64,000 nt of DNA. It comes from Cannabis sativa (Eukaryota; Streptophyta; Magnoliopsida; Rosales; Cannabaceae). A program made the translations under genes and the position numbers. This document shows positions 32,339 through 44,247 of the stretch, in pieces. The first letter of the stretch is position 1, and the number at the start of each line of letters is the position of its first letter. The notes below the pieces were generated by a model that ran no database searches, was not told the DNA's origin, and worked only from the letters and a program-made list of their open reading frames with translations. Location: NCBI RefSeq assembly GCF_029168945.1, contig NC_083605.1, forward strand, positions 40,065,280-40,129,279. Reading direction: 5' to 3'.

Positions 32339-35300
32339 CTATTGGTAGTATTTTCTTAAATGTTCTCCATTCCAATACCGTGGTACCAGAACAAGTTGCA
32401 TTTTTTCATCATACGTACCCAATTTGTATGCTCCTGATTCTAGAACTTCGACTACCTGATATGGTCCTTCCCAGTTAGGTCCAAGCACACTTGCTGTACT
32501 GTCTTTGGTGTTTAAGAATACTCTTCTTAGGACCATATCTCCCACAAAGAATTTCTGAGTCTTCACTTGTTTGTTGAAATACCGAGCTACTTTTTGCTAA
32601 TGAGCCATCAGTTCTAACTTTCTTGTGGTTCACCTCTCTTCAATTTAATCAAGTGATTCGGCAAGGAGTACATGATTAGCCTCTTGGCTATATGTTAATC
32701 TTTTGTGGGATGGTGGTTCGAGTTCTACGGGTAGCATAGCTTCATATCCATATGCCATGGCAAATGGGGTCTGTTTGGTTTCCGTTTTCTCAGTTGTTCG
32801 GTACGACCATAAAACTTTAGGAAGTTCCTCCGACCAGTTTCCTTTAGCCTCCTCAAGCCTTTTCTTTAGTGTATCCTTCAATGTCTTGTTGACTGCTTCA
32901 ACTTGACCATTTGCTTGGGGATGCCCCACTGCGGAGAAACTTTTGATGATACCATGGTTTGCATAGAAATCAGTAAAGGACTGGCTGTCAAATTATTTGC
33001 CATTGTCCGAGACTATTTTGTACGGCAATTCGAACCGGCAGATTATGTTCTTCATAACAAAGTCTTGAACTTTTTTGGACGTAATGGTTGCTAACAGCTC
33101 GGCTTCTGTCCACTTGGTGAAGTAATCAACTGCGACTACTGCATACTGCACGCCTCCTTTGCCCTTGGGTAATTGTCCAATCAAGTCAATTCCCCAAATG
33201 GCAAAAGGCCAAGGACTTTGCATCTGAGTTAACTAGTTGGGCGGTGCTCAAGGTATCTTCGAAAATCTCTGGCATTTGTCACATCTTTTAACATAGGCCT
33301 TGGAATCGTCAATCATTGTTGGCCAGAAATAACCTTGCCTTAGAATTTTCTTTGATAAACTCTGCCCGACAGCATGGTTTCCCTAAAATCCATCATGTAC
33401 TTCAGATAAGAGTTGCGCCTCTTCTTCTTGGGTAACACATCTGAGCAATGGCATGGAGAATCCTCGTCTATACATAATTCCCTCTACTATGATGTACCGT
33501 CCAGCCTTCCTTCTCATCTTTCGAGCCTCATTTTGATTATTTGGGAGTTCCCCAGTGTTGAGGTAGGTTGCTATTGGCGTCATCCAGTTTGGGGAAGTAT
33601 TAATCATTTTGATCTCTTCTGTTCCAGTGATGCTAGGTTCTTCAAGAAACTGAATAGGAACCAGATTTGCTCTATCATTTACACTACTACTCACCAGCCG
33701 AGCTAACACGTCAACAGTAGTGTTTTCTTCCCTTGGAATTTGCTTGAGAGCATAACTTTTGAACTGTGCGAGTAGGTTGTGTATTTTGCTCAGATACGCT
33801 ATCATTTTTTTCCCTCGAGCCTCGTGTTCTCCAGATACGTGGTTCACCACCAGCTGTGAATCACTGTAGATTTCAATATATTCGGCCTTCATCTCTTGGG
33901 CTAGCTTTAGACCAGCAATCAAAGCTTCATATTTGGCCTCATTATTGGATGCTTTAAATCCAAACTTGATTGTAGCATGCAGGTGCTGCCCCCAGGTGTA
34001 ACAAGGGAAATTCCTGCACCGGATAGCTGATCTGTAGCCGACCTGTCCACATGTAATTTCTAAGTCAGCTTGTCTTCACTGTTACTAGGCTGATGTATTT
34101 GTTCTGGCTCAGAGTTTTTTTTTTTTTTTCTGAAAAGCTTTCTTCCTTGCCTGTGCATTCTACTACAAAATCTGTTAAGGCCTGACCTTAACTTGTTGTT
34201 TGGGGTTGGAAAGTAATTTTGTACTGACCCAATTCTACTGCCCACTTGAGTAACCGTCTAGAGGCATCCGTTTTTTGCAATATTTGGCGTAACGATTGGT
34301 CAGTGTACACCTGAATAGGGTGAACTTGAAAATAGGGCATTAACTTTCTTATTGCTAGAATCAGGCAGTAAGTGAGTTTCTCTATCAATGGGTATCAACT
34401 TTCGGCCTCAATGAGTCTTTTACTAATGTAATAGACCGAATGTTGAATGTTGTTTTCCTCTCTGATCATTACGGCACGTACAACATGCTCTGTGACAGCT
34501 AAATATATCCCAAGTTCTTCTCCGTCCAAAGGTTTAGAAAGTATAGGAGGTTTTGCGAGTTGCATTTTTAGCTCTTGAAAAGCTTTTTCACATTCCTTCG
34601 TCCACTCAAATTGCTTATTTCCTCGCAGGATGTTAAAGAATGGAATACACTTATCTGTTGATTTTGAAACAAATCTGCTGAGTGCGATGATCCGACCAAT
34701 CAAACTTTGAACTTCCTTGGTTCTTGTTGGCGATTTCATATCCAGGAGGGCTTGAATCTTCTCTAGATTTGCTTCAATTCCTCGGACATTGACAATAAAG
34801 CCTAGAAACTTACCCGAGCTGACTCCAAAGGAGCACTTTAAGGGATTGAGTTTCATGTTATATTTCCTGAGGACTTTGAAGCATTCGTCAAGGTCATCTA
34901 TGTGCCCCCTAGCCTTCTTGGATTTGACGAGCATGTCATCCACGTACACTTCCATATTTCGTCCGATTTGATCTTTAAACATTTTGTTTACCAATCTTTG
35001 GTATGTTGCTCCAACATTTTTTTCGACCAAATGGCATGACTTTATAGCATTACAGGCCCATATCTGTTCGAAAACTTGTATGTTCTTGGTCAGGTTGATG
35101 CATTTTGATTTGATTGTACCCCGAATAGGCGTCCATAAAGCTCAATATTTCGTGCCCTTCTGTTGCATCCACAAGCTGATCGATTCTTGGAAGTGGAAAA
35201 CAGTCTTTGGGGTATGCTTTGTTGAGGTCGTTCAAATCAATACAAACTCGCCATTTTTTGTTCGGCTTGGGTACCAGCATGGGATTAGAAACCCAAGCCG

Positions 35301-35433
35301 AGTAGAAAGCTTCAATTATGAAATTGTTGTTCCGTAGCTTTTCTACCTCTTCCTTCAGGGCTAGCGCTCACTCTTTATCCAAAAGTCTTTGCTTTTGCCG
35401 AACCGGTCGGAATTTTGGATCAATATTTAGTCT
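32339..35433 (-). pseudogene. T2A pol remnant: RT, two RNase H domains, integrase
   Basis: Minus-strand pieces in order. RT N-part is 35433-35050 (CIDLNDLNKAYPKDCFPLPR, SFMDAYSGYNQIKM). RT C-part with YVDD is 35030-34395. RT-linked RNase H is 34388-34188. The second RNase H is 33922-33383 (EIYSDSQLVVNHVSGEHEARG). Integrase zinc region and core are 33370-32645 (WGIDLIGQL, KIVSDNGK, HPQANGQVEAVNKTL). The GPY/F module ends HLRKYYQ at 32339. The frame is broken at least six times. The upstream part is displaced to 57240-57843 by copia B. Confidence 0.85.
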
Positions 35434-37250
35434 AATCTGATTTGTTATCAATAAAAGATTAGAAGTCATTTATGTTTACATGTAGGTTTCATGTTTATGG
35501 TTTAATATATACAAAATCTATTAAGTCCAGAAAATATAATTGTTCACAATTACAGTGATGTCAACACAGTGGAATGTGATTGTGAATATATGGTTCAAAA
35601 GAAAATGTCTCTGGTTCATCAGTGCATTGGATTTACATTGATGTGATAATCAGCGATAAAGTATACTTACACCTTGGATAAATGTTATGTTCTTTCCAGA
35701 ACATTGGCAAAGTATGCTAGTTTTGGATGTATGGAGTATACATTGGACTGGGACCGATATTGATCTTGGTAAAGATATTATAATCTTACCGTTGTATCTT
35801 TCTAAGTCAATATCACGGTTGATCTTAGATAAAAAGATCTTAATCTTGACATGCTTAGGTTCAATCTCAGGAGTGCTATTCATGTTCTTTGATTTGTTAG
35901 TTAAGCCTACTTTTTGGTCAGGGTGATACGTACATTTTGGGAACATGATAGTATAATTGAGTGGGAGCGCTAAACATAGATATGGAATCTATAGCTTCTA
36001 TCAAGACATAGAAGTGAAACTATGATTTCCTTTGAGCTTGGCTTAATAGAAATAAATGGAAGAGCTCTTGTTTCAGTGATTATATTAGCTCAATAAAACA
36101 TCATTTATAGGAAGCTAAGTGTTTTAAGGATAAAATACATTGAGGGGTGAAACGGTAAATTTATCCATACTCAGTGTAATTATCTATAGAGGATCTTTGA
36201 TTATTGAGATTAGAACGATGGTTAAATGTTTATAGCGTATCTATATCGTGGAACATATAGAGCGTTCTATATGAATGAGAGTGCAATTTCAAGTTCTATG
36301 GTGGATGCAATAAGGGATTAATAAGTTAGGGAATTTACTTGGTAAATTCTAGTTTTGCTTATTGGAAGCTCAGTTGTATAGGCCCATGGTCCCCATACTA
36401 GTTGAGACCATACTGCTTGTAAGACTTAGATAATTTATTTTAATTAATCAATTATAATTCTAAAATTAGACTATGTCTAGTTTATGAATTTTCACTAGGC
36501 AAGGGCATAATTGTGAAGAAAAGAGATTCTAGTGTTTGTTTATTAATGAAGAGGCTTTATTAAGTCTAATTAGTAAATATATTAAATGGAAATTTTATTT
36601 GATAATCAATTTTAATTATTAAATAAGTAGTTTTGGCATTTCAGTGGTTAGAATTGAAAAAATGGCATTTTTGAGAAAATAAGGAGAAATTGTCAAAAGT
36701 GGAAAAATTCTCAAGTGGTGCCCACTTACTATGGCTGGCCACTTGCTAGGGTATTTTTCGATTCAATTTTTCTATTATTTTAATGCCTAATAAGTCCTAA
36801 CCTAAACCTAGGTGGTTGCTTATAAATAGATAGTGATGGCTCACACTAAAAGATGATGAAAATTCACCTTTAGTGAAATTTTCGTGAGCCTTCTTCTTCT
36901 ATTATTTTCAAACCAGCCCTTCTCTTTCACTCTTCATATTTTCATACCTTGAGTGATAGAGTGAGTGCCCACACACATCAAGTGGTATCTCAATCATAGT
37001 GTGTAAGGCTGTGAAGAATCCAAAATCAAGAGAAGGACATTTGGGCTCAAATCTTGGTGATACCCTGCTACAGACAGGATACAAGGGTTAGAGATCTGAG
37101 TGGAAGGAGCCATTAATATTCTGCTGCACCCGCTGTAAGGTTTCCTAAACTTTATATGTGTTTATTTACATTGTTTTAGAAATTCATATTTAGGATGTTA
37201 AATAATATAAATGGTAGTAAATCTAGATCCTGGTAAAGCACATTCTAACA
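35434..37250 (+). repeat. B 5' LTR (left end missing)
   Basis: Aligns with 55408-57239 from about its base 40 onward and ends ACATTCTAACA at 37250. The terminal TGTTGGG and any target-site duplication are absent, so a small deletion removed the left junction. Confidence 0.85.
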
Positions 37251-37276
37251 AGTAGCCTCAGAGCCACGGTAATGAT
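37251..37276 (+). other. B degenerate primer-binding site
   Basis: AGTAGCCTCAGAGCCACGG follows the LTR. It differs at three positions from the AGTGGTATCAGAGCCACGG expected for an initiator tRNA-Met site. Confidence 0.6.
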
Positions 37277-39453
37277 TTCCTTTCATGAAATCTGAATTAA
37301 AAGGATGTTTTATGTTGATTTGGATGATTTCATGATGGTTTATGTGCTTATATGATGATTGTTTGGAAATCACAATGTATGTTGTAAAAATATTTTTTTA
37401 TTTCGTTCTGGAAATATTTTTATTAGAAAGTAGACAAAAAATTAATAAATATAGGATTTTACAGAACCTAATTTGAATTTTTTTATGAATTAGTTATGAT
37501 TTTTTGAATTTGGATGAAAATATCTGAAATCGGGTTGCATAGACGCGCATGCACGAGGGCATCACTCGCATCCTCACGCGTTTTCAGACAACTTGACCGA
37601 GGAAACTCGGACACGGGATGTCTGAAACCGCGTCACGCCGAACTCCCTCGGCTAAGTAGGCTGTATGCACCAAATTTGTTTTCTACATATTTTTTTATTC
37701 AAAAATCGTTTTTCATTGAAACAAAATTCAAATTTTGGTAGAATTTTGTGTAGAATCTAAATTTTCAATTAAAACTCTAATTTTCAGAATAAAATTAATT
37801 TTTAATTAATTAAAATTAGTTTAGATACTAGTAGGCTTTAAATTTTGAAAATTTAATTTCTTACAAAAATAGCCTTATGCTTAATTTTGAAATTTTAAAT
37901 TATTTTATTTATTTTAATTATAAGATCAGATATTACATTTTTTTATTAAATTAGAATGATCTTTTTTTGGAATTAATATATATATATATTTTTTTTAAAA
38001 TAATCTTGTTTAAATTTCAAAATTTGTTAACCATATCTCTTTTTTTTTTTTTTTTCAAATTTGTTATTTTTGAAATATATTTTATTAAATAAAATTATAA
38101 GTTAGAAATATGATAGGTTTAACATTTTATCTTATTAGATATTTTTTTTATTAAAATTAATTTTAGCAAAAATAACATGAAATTTGAAAAATTGTTTAGG
38201 TTTGAATAGAAATTTTAGGGTTTCGAACCATTAAATTTTTTCAAACTTATTTTATTTTATTTTTAATAAAATTAGAAATATTCTAACCATAAGATATCTT
38301 ATTTTTCAAATAGTTTATTTTGTAATATTTAATTTATTAAATTATAAGACTAAGAATATAATATTAGGTATTTATAAATTTTAAAATTCAAGATATTATA
38401 TTATCTTATCTTATTAGAAATTTAAATAATATAAATTTTTGAATAAACTTGAAATTTAAAAAATTGGTTAGATATTTTTGAATTTTAAGCTAGAATTTAG
38501 GATATTTAAGTGATTTGTTAGTTTTTTTTTTAATTTTTTTTAAATATTCTCTAACAACGTAAATTTAAATTCTAGTTAAGAGATTTTTTTTTTAAAATTT
38601 TAAAAATAGAGATTTCTTACCCTACTTTCCAGATTATCTGTTACTTGTTTTTGGTTTATATTGTTTGATTATTTAATTATTTATTCAATTTTTTTTTAAA
38701 AAACTTATTATTTATTTGATCTAAATTGCTATGATTAACTTGTTGACAGATCCAATGATCTAATTTTAATCATAGTTCAATTGTCAAAAGATCTTATAAA
38801 TAATTTGTAACAGGTAAATTTTACAATTTCTTTCATCCTTGTAAACCTAGTAACATGATAGGGCCCATCCAAATCATTTGACATGTGTGAGCCTATATGT
38901 TTGCTTTTGGGCTTAGATGCATATAGGAAGCCCATTTAAGTTTTATTAATTAAATGGACTAGGTTGCTAAAATAAAATTTTCACTTTAGTAATTTTTTTT
39001 AGGCCCAATTAGAATTGGGCTTATTCAATTAATAACAATTATTTATTTAATAGTTAAATTCATCTCTTTTAGGCCTTGTGTGAGAGTTAGGGGGCCTTTG
39101 TAGTGGGTACGACATACTGAACCCAGCCCTCCCTCACATGAACCACCCCAACTGTGAAGACCCATTTACCTTATTTAAATAATTGTATTAAGTTAATTAT
39201 ATTAGTCTAACCTAATTAAAATTGAATTAGCAACATAATTAACTTTAAAAATATATGAAATTTATTTTTCATTGAATATTTTAAAGTTAATTTTAGAAAA
39301 ACACTTTGTTAATTGAGATATATTCTAGATAGTATTTCTAGTGACTAATTATATTTTCTAATTTTAATTAGGAAAATATTTTAAGTTGAAAATTAATTAT
39401 TTATTAATTAATTTTGGATCAACTTAAATTAAGAATATTTTTCCTAGTATTAA
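37277..39453 (+). other. B 5' leader, AT-rich, no gene; contains a GC-rich hairpin
   Basis: AT-rich non-coding leader. The exception is a GC-rich island at about 37530-37670 with strong RNA-folding potential (37577-37632). T2B is inserted at its right end. Confidence 0.65.
37577..37632 (+). ncRNA. Predicted RNA hairpin in B leader (packaging-signal candidate)
   Basis: Arms CGCG-T-TTTCAGACA (37577-37590) and TGTCTGAAA-C-CGCG (37619-37632) pair over 13 bp with one mismatch. Inside is a perfect 5-bp stem with a GNRA-type loop, CCGAG-GAAA-CTCGG (37597-37610). It lies ~330 bp downstream of the 5' LTR in an otherwise AT-rich leader. A role in RNA packaging or dimerisation is inference. Confidence 0.45.
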
Positions 39454-39458
39454 ATTAG

Positions 39459-40171
39459 TGTTATCCCAAAATTGGCACTCTGACGTGGCATCACAAGAAT
39501 GGTGACACGTGGCATCAACTTAGAGCACCTGGTTGGATCAACATGCGAGCAGGATGCCTCGCTGGCATGTCCATAATGGAATACTCAACGAGCCGTGCAG
39601 AATGAGCAACACTTAGCGAATTCAGCCAAGCACTTCGTGAGTCACCAACTCCATCCCTATAACTCAGGGATCAACTTGCGTGGATATGGCATACACACGA
39701 TTCCACTATCGGTGTATACGACCTCAATCCCACGATCCTAACATTCAGCAGTGATCCCGCGATCTTTGTGTTTATGCGCTTTGTAATGAGAGAGGAAACT
39801 CCTCTCCTCAAGTTTCCTGCCCTATAAATAGTGAGGAATGTTCACTAGGCAGGGGGATGAGGAAAAAAGAGAGATTGATCGAAACTGTATAGCAGTGATC
39901 ATACGCCGAAACGCTATAAGCTAAGGCTATCTAAGAATTATATTCAGAGATATTATTGTAAGATCTATAAGAAAAGGAATCTTCTTCCTTATTCTTAAGT
40001 CAATACAACTAACGAGGATTAGGCTATTACCGAACTGCTCGGGGCTGAACCTCTATAAAATTTCTGTGTCTTCTTATTATTATTATTTGCTTTATTACGT
40101 ATTCTTATTACGACATATCATTTATCGCTTATCAAAAGACTCATTGTCGTTGGCTAAAAGCGAGGTCAACA
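39459..40171 (+). repeat. T2B 5' LTR
   Basis: Starts TGTTATCCCAAAATTGG and ends GCGAGGTCAACA. TATA box (TATAAATA) at 39823-39830. Confidence 0.95.
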
Positions 40172-40172
40172 T

Positions 40173-40192
40173 TTTGGTGCTTTCATTGAGAG
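40173..40192 (+). other. T2B putative primer-binding region
   Basis: TTTGGTGCTTTCATTGAGAG just after the LTR, identical to that of T1 although the LTRs differ. Confidence 0.6.
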
Positions 40193-40220
40193 AAGAATCA
40201 CAGATCGCTCTTTCGACACG

Positions 40221-41170
40221 ATGGTGCAAACTCGCAGAGGACTGTCAGACCCAGCAAACTCACAGACGCTGGATCCGATGTTACAGGACCCAGGGAGTTC
40301 GACGGTTCCACCCGCTGTCAATCCTGGACAGACGGGAAGCATGGTGAATGATGGAACAACTCCTGTTACTGAAACTGCGCCTGGTGTGCAAGAGACCGAA
40401 AATAACAGTTCTGCACACCGCCAGGATGTTCATAACATGACTGTTCCACCAGGCATCAGTGCCCAAACAACCATCGAAGATGCAACCGAATTGCAAAATC
40501 TCCGTACTGCGCTTGGACTCATGCAGGGCCACAACAATACCCTGCATCACGATCAGGAGGAGTTACGTGCCGCAGTAAACCTCGCGTTTGACGAACAGAG
40601 GCTTATGTTCGCAGAGTGGAGAGATAAAGAGATGGAGGCATTAAGGGCTCACCATGCAGAAATCGAAGATCGTAGTTGGCAAGCTACTGTGCTGATACAG
40701 AGAGCCTATCAGACTATAGGCCAGTAGGCGCCGAGCGTCATTCCCCTTGAGAAGCCGAGGCTGACCCAACGGTGAATGCTTCCTAGACAAACAACGGTCA
40801 GCCGTGCAATCCCCGGTCACGAGTTCCACTCGTGGGCCAAGAGGTAGGCAGACAGACCTTGTCCAGGAATTCATAAGGGGAGTCATGCTCGATGGATCCA
40901 CTCAAAATAATGGAGCCATTCCACTTTCCAACCAAGCGAACCACTCGCTAAGGTAGCCAGGTTTTTCTGTGTTCGAAAGGTTGGGAACACCCCGTGACCT
41001 ACGGGATGACCTGAACAGAAGAAGGGGAGCAGACGAGCAGAATACTACAACGAATGTGCAGTCCGGAGCCCATACTCAAATCCCCGCTCACAAAGACGCT
41101 GACGTAGCCCAACCCGACAGAGTGCCAATGAAGTCAGCCCAGCCGTACAGGGCCAGCTTGACGAACTGAG
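40221..41170 (+). pseudogene. T2B gag N-terminal region, broken
   Basis: Starts MVQTRRGLSDPANSQTL at 40221, open for 168 codons to TAG at 40725-40727. Residues ~90-160 look helical. The following ~440 bp contain only broken frames up to the main gag segment at 41175. It corresponds in position to the acidic N-terminal part of T1 gag. Confidence 0.7.
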
Positions 41171-41174
41171 GAAT

Positions 41175-42500
41175 ATGTTTCATGGCATGGCCGGGCAGCG
41201 TAACAATGATCTTGAGTTAGACCGCGCACGCGGAACTCCTTTCTCGCCAGAAATCAACCTCCTGCCACTACCTCACAAGTTCAAGATGCCAACGTGGAAG
41301 ATGTACACTGGGAGAGAAGATCCTCTTTCTCATCTCAAGTATTTCGAGATGCAGATGGATTTACAAGGAGTGCGAGGAGACGTATGTTGCAGAATCTTCC
41401 CCGCAACTATGTCGGAGGCTGCACAGCAATGGTATTTCAAGTTGGCTCCAGGAAAGTTTAGTTCATGCAAAACTTTCTCCTCAGAATTCCATGCACAATT
41501 CTCTTGCTCATGCCAACTCCAATTGCATCAAGGAGATTCGGTCGAAGTAAAACAACGACCAGGCGAGCCACTCTGGGCATACATCAGCAGATTCATGACG
41601 GAAGCGACCAAGGTGTCACGGGTAACCGATGATGGAAAGTTATTCGCGATATTGGGGGGCATTGAAGTCCATGGCGAACTATGGAAGGACATAAGGAAGA
41701 ACGGATCGGTCGACTCAATGAGTGATTTCCTCGACCGGGCTGAAGGTTTCATCAAGCTTGAAGAAGCCATTCAGCGAGCAGAAGGTGAGCAAAAGCCGAA
41801 CAAAACAAAGGCTCCTTCTACTGGAACGTCTGCCCAGCTTCCCCAATATTCCAGCAACTCAAGTGGCAAGCATTCAGGCAACAACCACAAGCAAGGGAAC
41901 GGGAGGAAGGGAAAGTTCACCGAAAAACCTGGACAGACTCCCCGTGATCGCGCCAAACATACTGCATTCACTATCCTAACTGAGGATATAGAAAGTGTGT
42001 ATATAGCAACTCAATCGCTAATTCTGTACAAGAAGCTTGGGCCCATGAAGAAAGATACCAGCAAGAGGGACATGACAAAATTTTGTCGGTTCCATGGAGA
42101 CTACGACCACGACACCAAGGAATGCTACAACCTGAAGCGGGAGATAGAACTTCTGATCAACAAGAATAACCCGCACCTACAGAAGTATGTCAAGGCCAAC
42201 CAAGGTCAGAACAACCAGGATCTGATGCCTCCGCCAATAGATGGACACTTGCAAGTCATCATTGGAGGCCCGCACATCATTGGAGACACGGGTAAAGCTC
42301 GGGAACGATATGCCCGCACAGCTCAGTACGAGCAAGAAGAAGTCATCCTGGCCGTGGAAGAAAGGAAGCCCAAAGTTCCACGAGCAGGAGAGCCAACCAT
42401 AACATTCAACGATGAAGATGCTGTCCAGATAAGGTTTCTGCACAACGACCCGCTGGTCGTGGAAGTCCAGATAGAAAACAAATGGTGTCCAGAACCATGA
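41175..42500 (+). CDS. gag: T2B gag capsid and CCHC-like region
   Basis: 441 open codons. The retrotransposon gag domain spans about residues 25-205 (FKMPTWKMYTGREDPLSHL, QQWYFKLAPGKFSS, EPLWAYISRFMTEATKVS, FLDRAEGFIKLEEAI). A basic, S/G/N-rich linker follows. CRFHGDYDHDTKEC near residue 305 matches the knuckle-like motif of T1. The segment VIIGGPHIIGDTGKARERYAR is shared with T1 just before protease. No start is claimed: the frame continues gag from 40221 and the true N-terminus is broken. The frame is lost at about 42480, at the protease active site. Confidence 0.85.
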   Translation: MFHGMAGQRNNDLELDRARGTPFSPEINLLPLPHKFKMPTWKMYTGREDPLSHLKYFEMQMDLQGVRGDVCCRIFPATMSEAAQQWYFKLAPGKFSSCKTFSSEFHAQFSCSCQLQLHQGDSVEVKQRPGEPLWAYISRFMTEATKVSRVTDDGKLFAILGGIEVHGELWKDIRKNGSVDSMSDFLDRAEGFIKLEEAIQRAEGEQKPNKTKAPSTGTSAQLPQYSSNSSGKHSGNNHKQGNGRKGKFTEKPGQTPRDRAKHTAFTILTEDIESVYIATQSLILYKKLGPMKKDTSKRDMTKFCRFHGDYDHDTKECYNLKREIELLINKNNPHLQKYVKANQGQNNQDLMPPPIDGHLQVIIGGPHIIGDTGKARERYARTAQYEQEEVILAVEERKPKVPRAGEPTITFNDEDAVQIRFLHNDPLVVEVQIENKWCPEP

Positions 42501-43095
42501 TTGATAATGGGGCTTCTTCAAATATTTTGTTCAAAACTGCCTACGAGAAGATGGGCTCCAGCTCAAGGATTTAACTCCATGCCTTCAGCCCGTCTATGGT
42601 TTCTCCGGTAAAGGAGTTGCGCCCCTAGGACAAATCCGCCTACCCCTCATAGTTGGACAAGCTCCAACGAGCATACCTATCATGACACAGTTCCTGGTAT
42701 TGGATGTTCCTTCAGCCTTTAACGTAATGCTAGGCCGACCAGCCTTGTATGACTTAAAAGCTGTCATATCAATATTCCACTCGTGCCTGAAGTTTCCAAC
42801 CAAAAATGGGGTAGGGTGTCTTAGAGGAAACCAGCAATCTGCTCGGGAATGTTACAGCCTTGCAGTGGCCAAGGCTAAGAAGGAAATATCCTCCAGCCAG
42901 AGCCCGGACAAGGGAATAAATATTCCCAAGTAGGAAACCGCCCAAGGCGAGGATGAAGATGTGGATCCTCGACTTGGGGACCCAAGCAACAATGTTGGAC
43001 CTATGGAAGAATTAGAAGAGATCGAGGTCGATACAGATATCCCGGCCAGGAAGTTGAAAATCGGAAAGGGTTTGTTGCTCGAAGTAAAATAGGAA
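42480..43095 (+). pseudogene. T2B protease region, frame-broken
   Basis: The active-site strand TMIDNGASSNILF (about 42495-42535) is in one frame. After a shift near 42555 the rest (FLVLDVPSAFNVMLGRPALYDLK, FPTKNGVGCLRGNQQSARECY) follows to TAG at 42931-42933. D-N-G-A is the catalytic motif of Tat-type proteases. A further TAG at 43090-43092 separates it from RT. Confidence 0.8.
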
Positions 43096-44247
43096 TTGAT
43101 AAAATTTCTGAGAGCAAACCTAGACGTTTTTGCCTGGTCACATGCGGATATGGTCGAAATCGATCATTCTATTATTTCGCACGTCCTGAATATCGATCCT
43201 AATATACGGCCAGTTCAGCAAAAACGAAGACTGCTGGATAAAGAACGAGCAGTAGCCTTGAAAGACGAAGTTGAAAAGCTGCGCAACAACAATTTCATTA
43301 TTGAAGCTTTCTACCCACCTTGGGTCGCGAATCCCGTACTCGTGCCTAAGCCGAACAAGAAATGGCGAGTCTGTATTGACTTTACAGACCTTAACAAAGC
43401 GTACCCTAAAGACTGTTTCCTACTTCCAAGAATCGATCAGCTCGTCGATGCAACAGCCGGGCACGAAATATTAAGCTTCGTGGATGCTTATTCGGGCTAC
43501 AATCAAATCAAGATGGATCCACCAAACCAAGAACATACAAGTTTCCGGACAGATATGGGTCTCTGCTACTACAAAGTCATGCCATTCGGTCTTAAAAACG
43601 CCTGAGCTACATAACAAAGACTGGTCAATAAAATGTTTAAAGATCAGATCGGCAGAAACATGGAAGTGTACGTGGATGATATGCTCGTCAAATCCAGAAA
43701 GGCTGGGGGGCACATAGACGACCTGGACGAATATTTCAAAGTCCTCAGAAAATACAACATGAAACTGAATCCCCTAAAATGCTCCTTCGGAGTCAGCTCG
43801 GGAAAGTTTCTAGGCTTCATCGTCAACGCTCGAGGAATTGAAGCCAATCCGGAAAAAATCCAAGCCCTCCTGGATATGAACTCGGGAACAAAAACCAAAG
43901 AGGTACAAAGCCTAACTGGTCGAATCCCCGCAATCAGCAGGTTCGTGTCAAAATCAACAGATAAATGTGTCCCATTATTCAACATCCTGCGAGGAAACAA
44001 AAAGTTTGAGTGGACAGAAGAATGTGAGAAAGCTTTTCAAGATCTAAAGGCACAGCTCGCAAAACCTCGCGTCCTCTCTAAACCCCTAGACGGTGAGGAA
44101 CTAGGGATATACCTGGCAGTAACGGAGCATGCCATAAGCGCCGTACTAATCAGAGAAGAAGATGGCATGCAACATCCAGTCTATTACATCAGTAAAAGAC
44201 TCGTTGAGGCCGAAGGCCGATATCCGTTGATAGAAAAGCTCGCTTAA
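43096..44247 (+). pseudogene. T2B RT and RT-linked RNase H, interrupted by stops
   Basis: RT N-part 43096-43605 (PVLVPKPNKKWRVCIDFTDL, FVDAYSGYNQIKMDP, MPFGLKNA) ends at TGA 43603-43605, with a TAA at 43612-43614 in the same frame. 43633-44247 continues with MEVYVDDMLVKSRK, GFIVNARGIEANPEKIQALL, then the RNase H block LGIYLAVTEHAISAVLIREED ... PVYYISKRL, ending in TAA at 44245-44247. YVDD is intact. Confidence 0.85.

Larger units (their letters stand above)
27475..35433 (-). mobile_element. T2A: Tat-type gypsy element, 3' portion (continues at 57240-57843)
   Basis: Element on the minus strand with its 3' LTR at 27475-28103, antisense gene on the plus strand and pol on the minus strand. The RT region stops abruptly at about 35433 at copia B and resumes at 57240: the residues just before the conserved LNIDP block are on the far side. 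Proteins resemble T2B closely (FAIWGIDLIGQLPKGKG), so they are one subfamily. The gag end is missing: at 57844 protease sequence runs straight into an LTR. Heavily decayed. Confidence 0.88.

Noticed and set aside
37514..37741. Apparent 75-codon ORF in a GC-rich patch
   Set aside because: It lies in the non-coding leader of element B, has no recognisable domain, and the GC content is better explained by the RNA hairpin.
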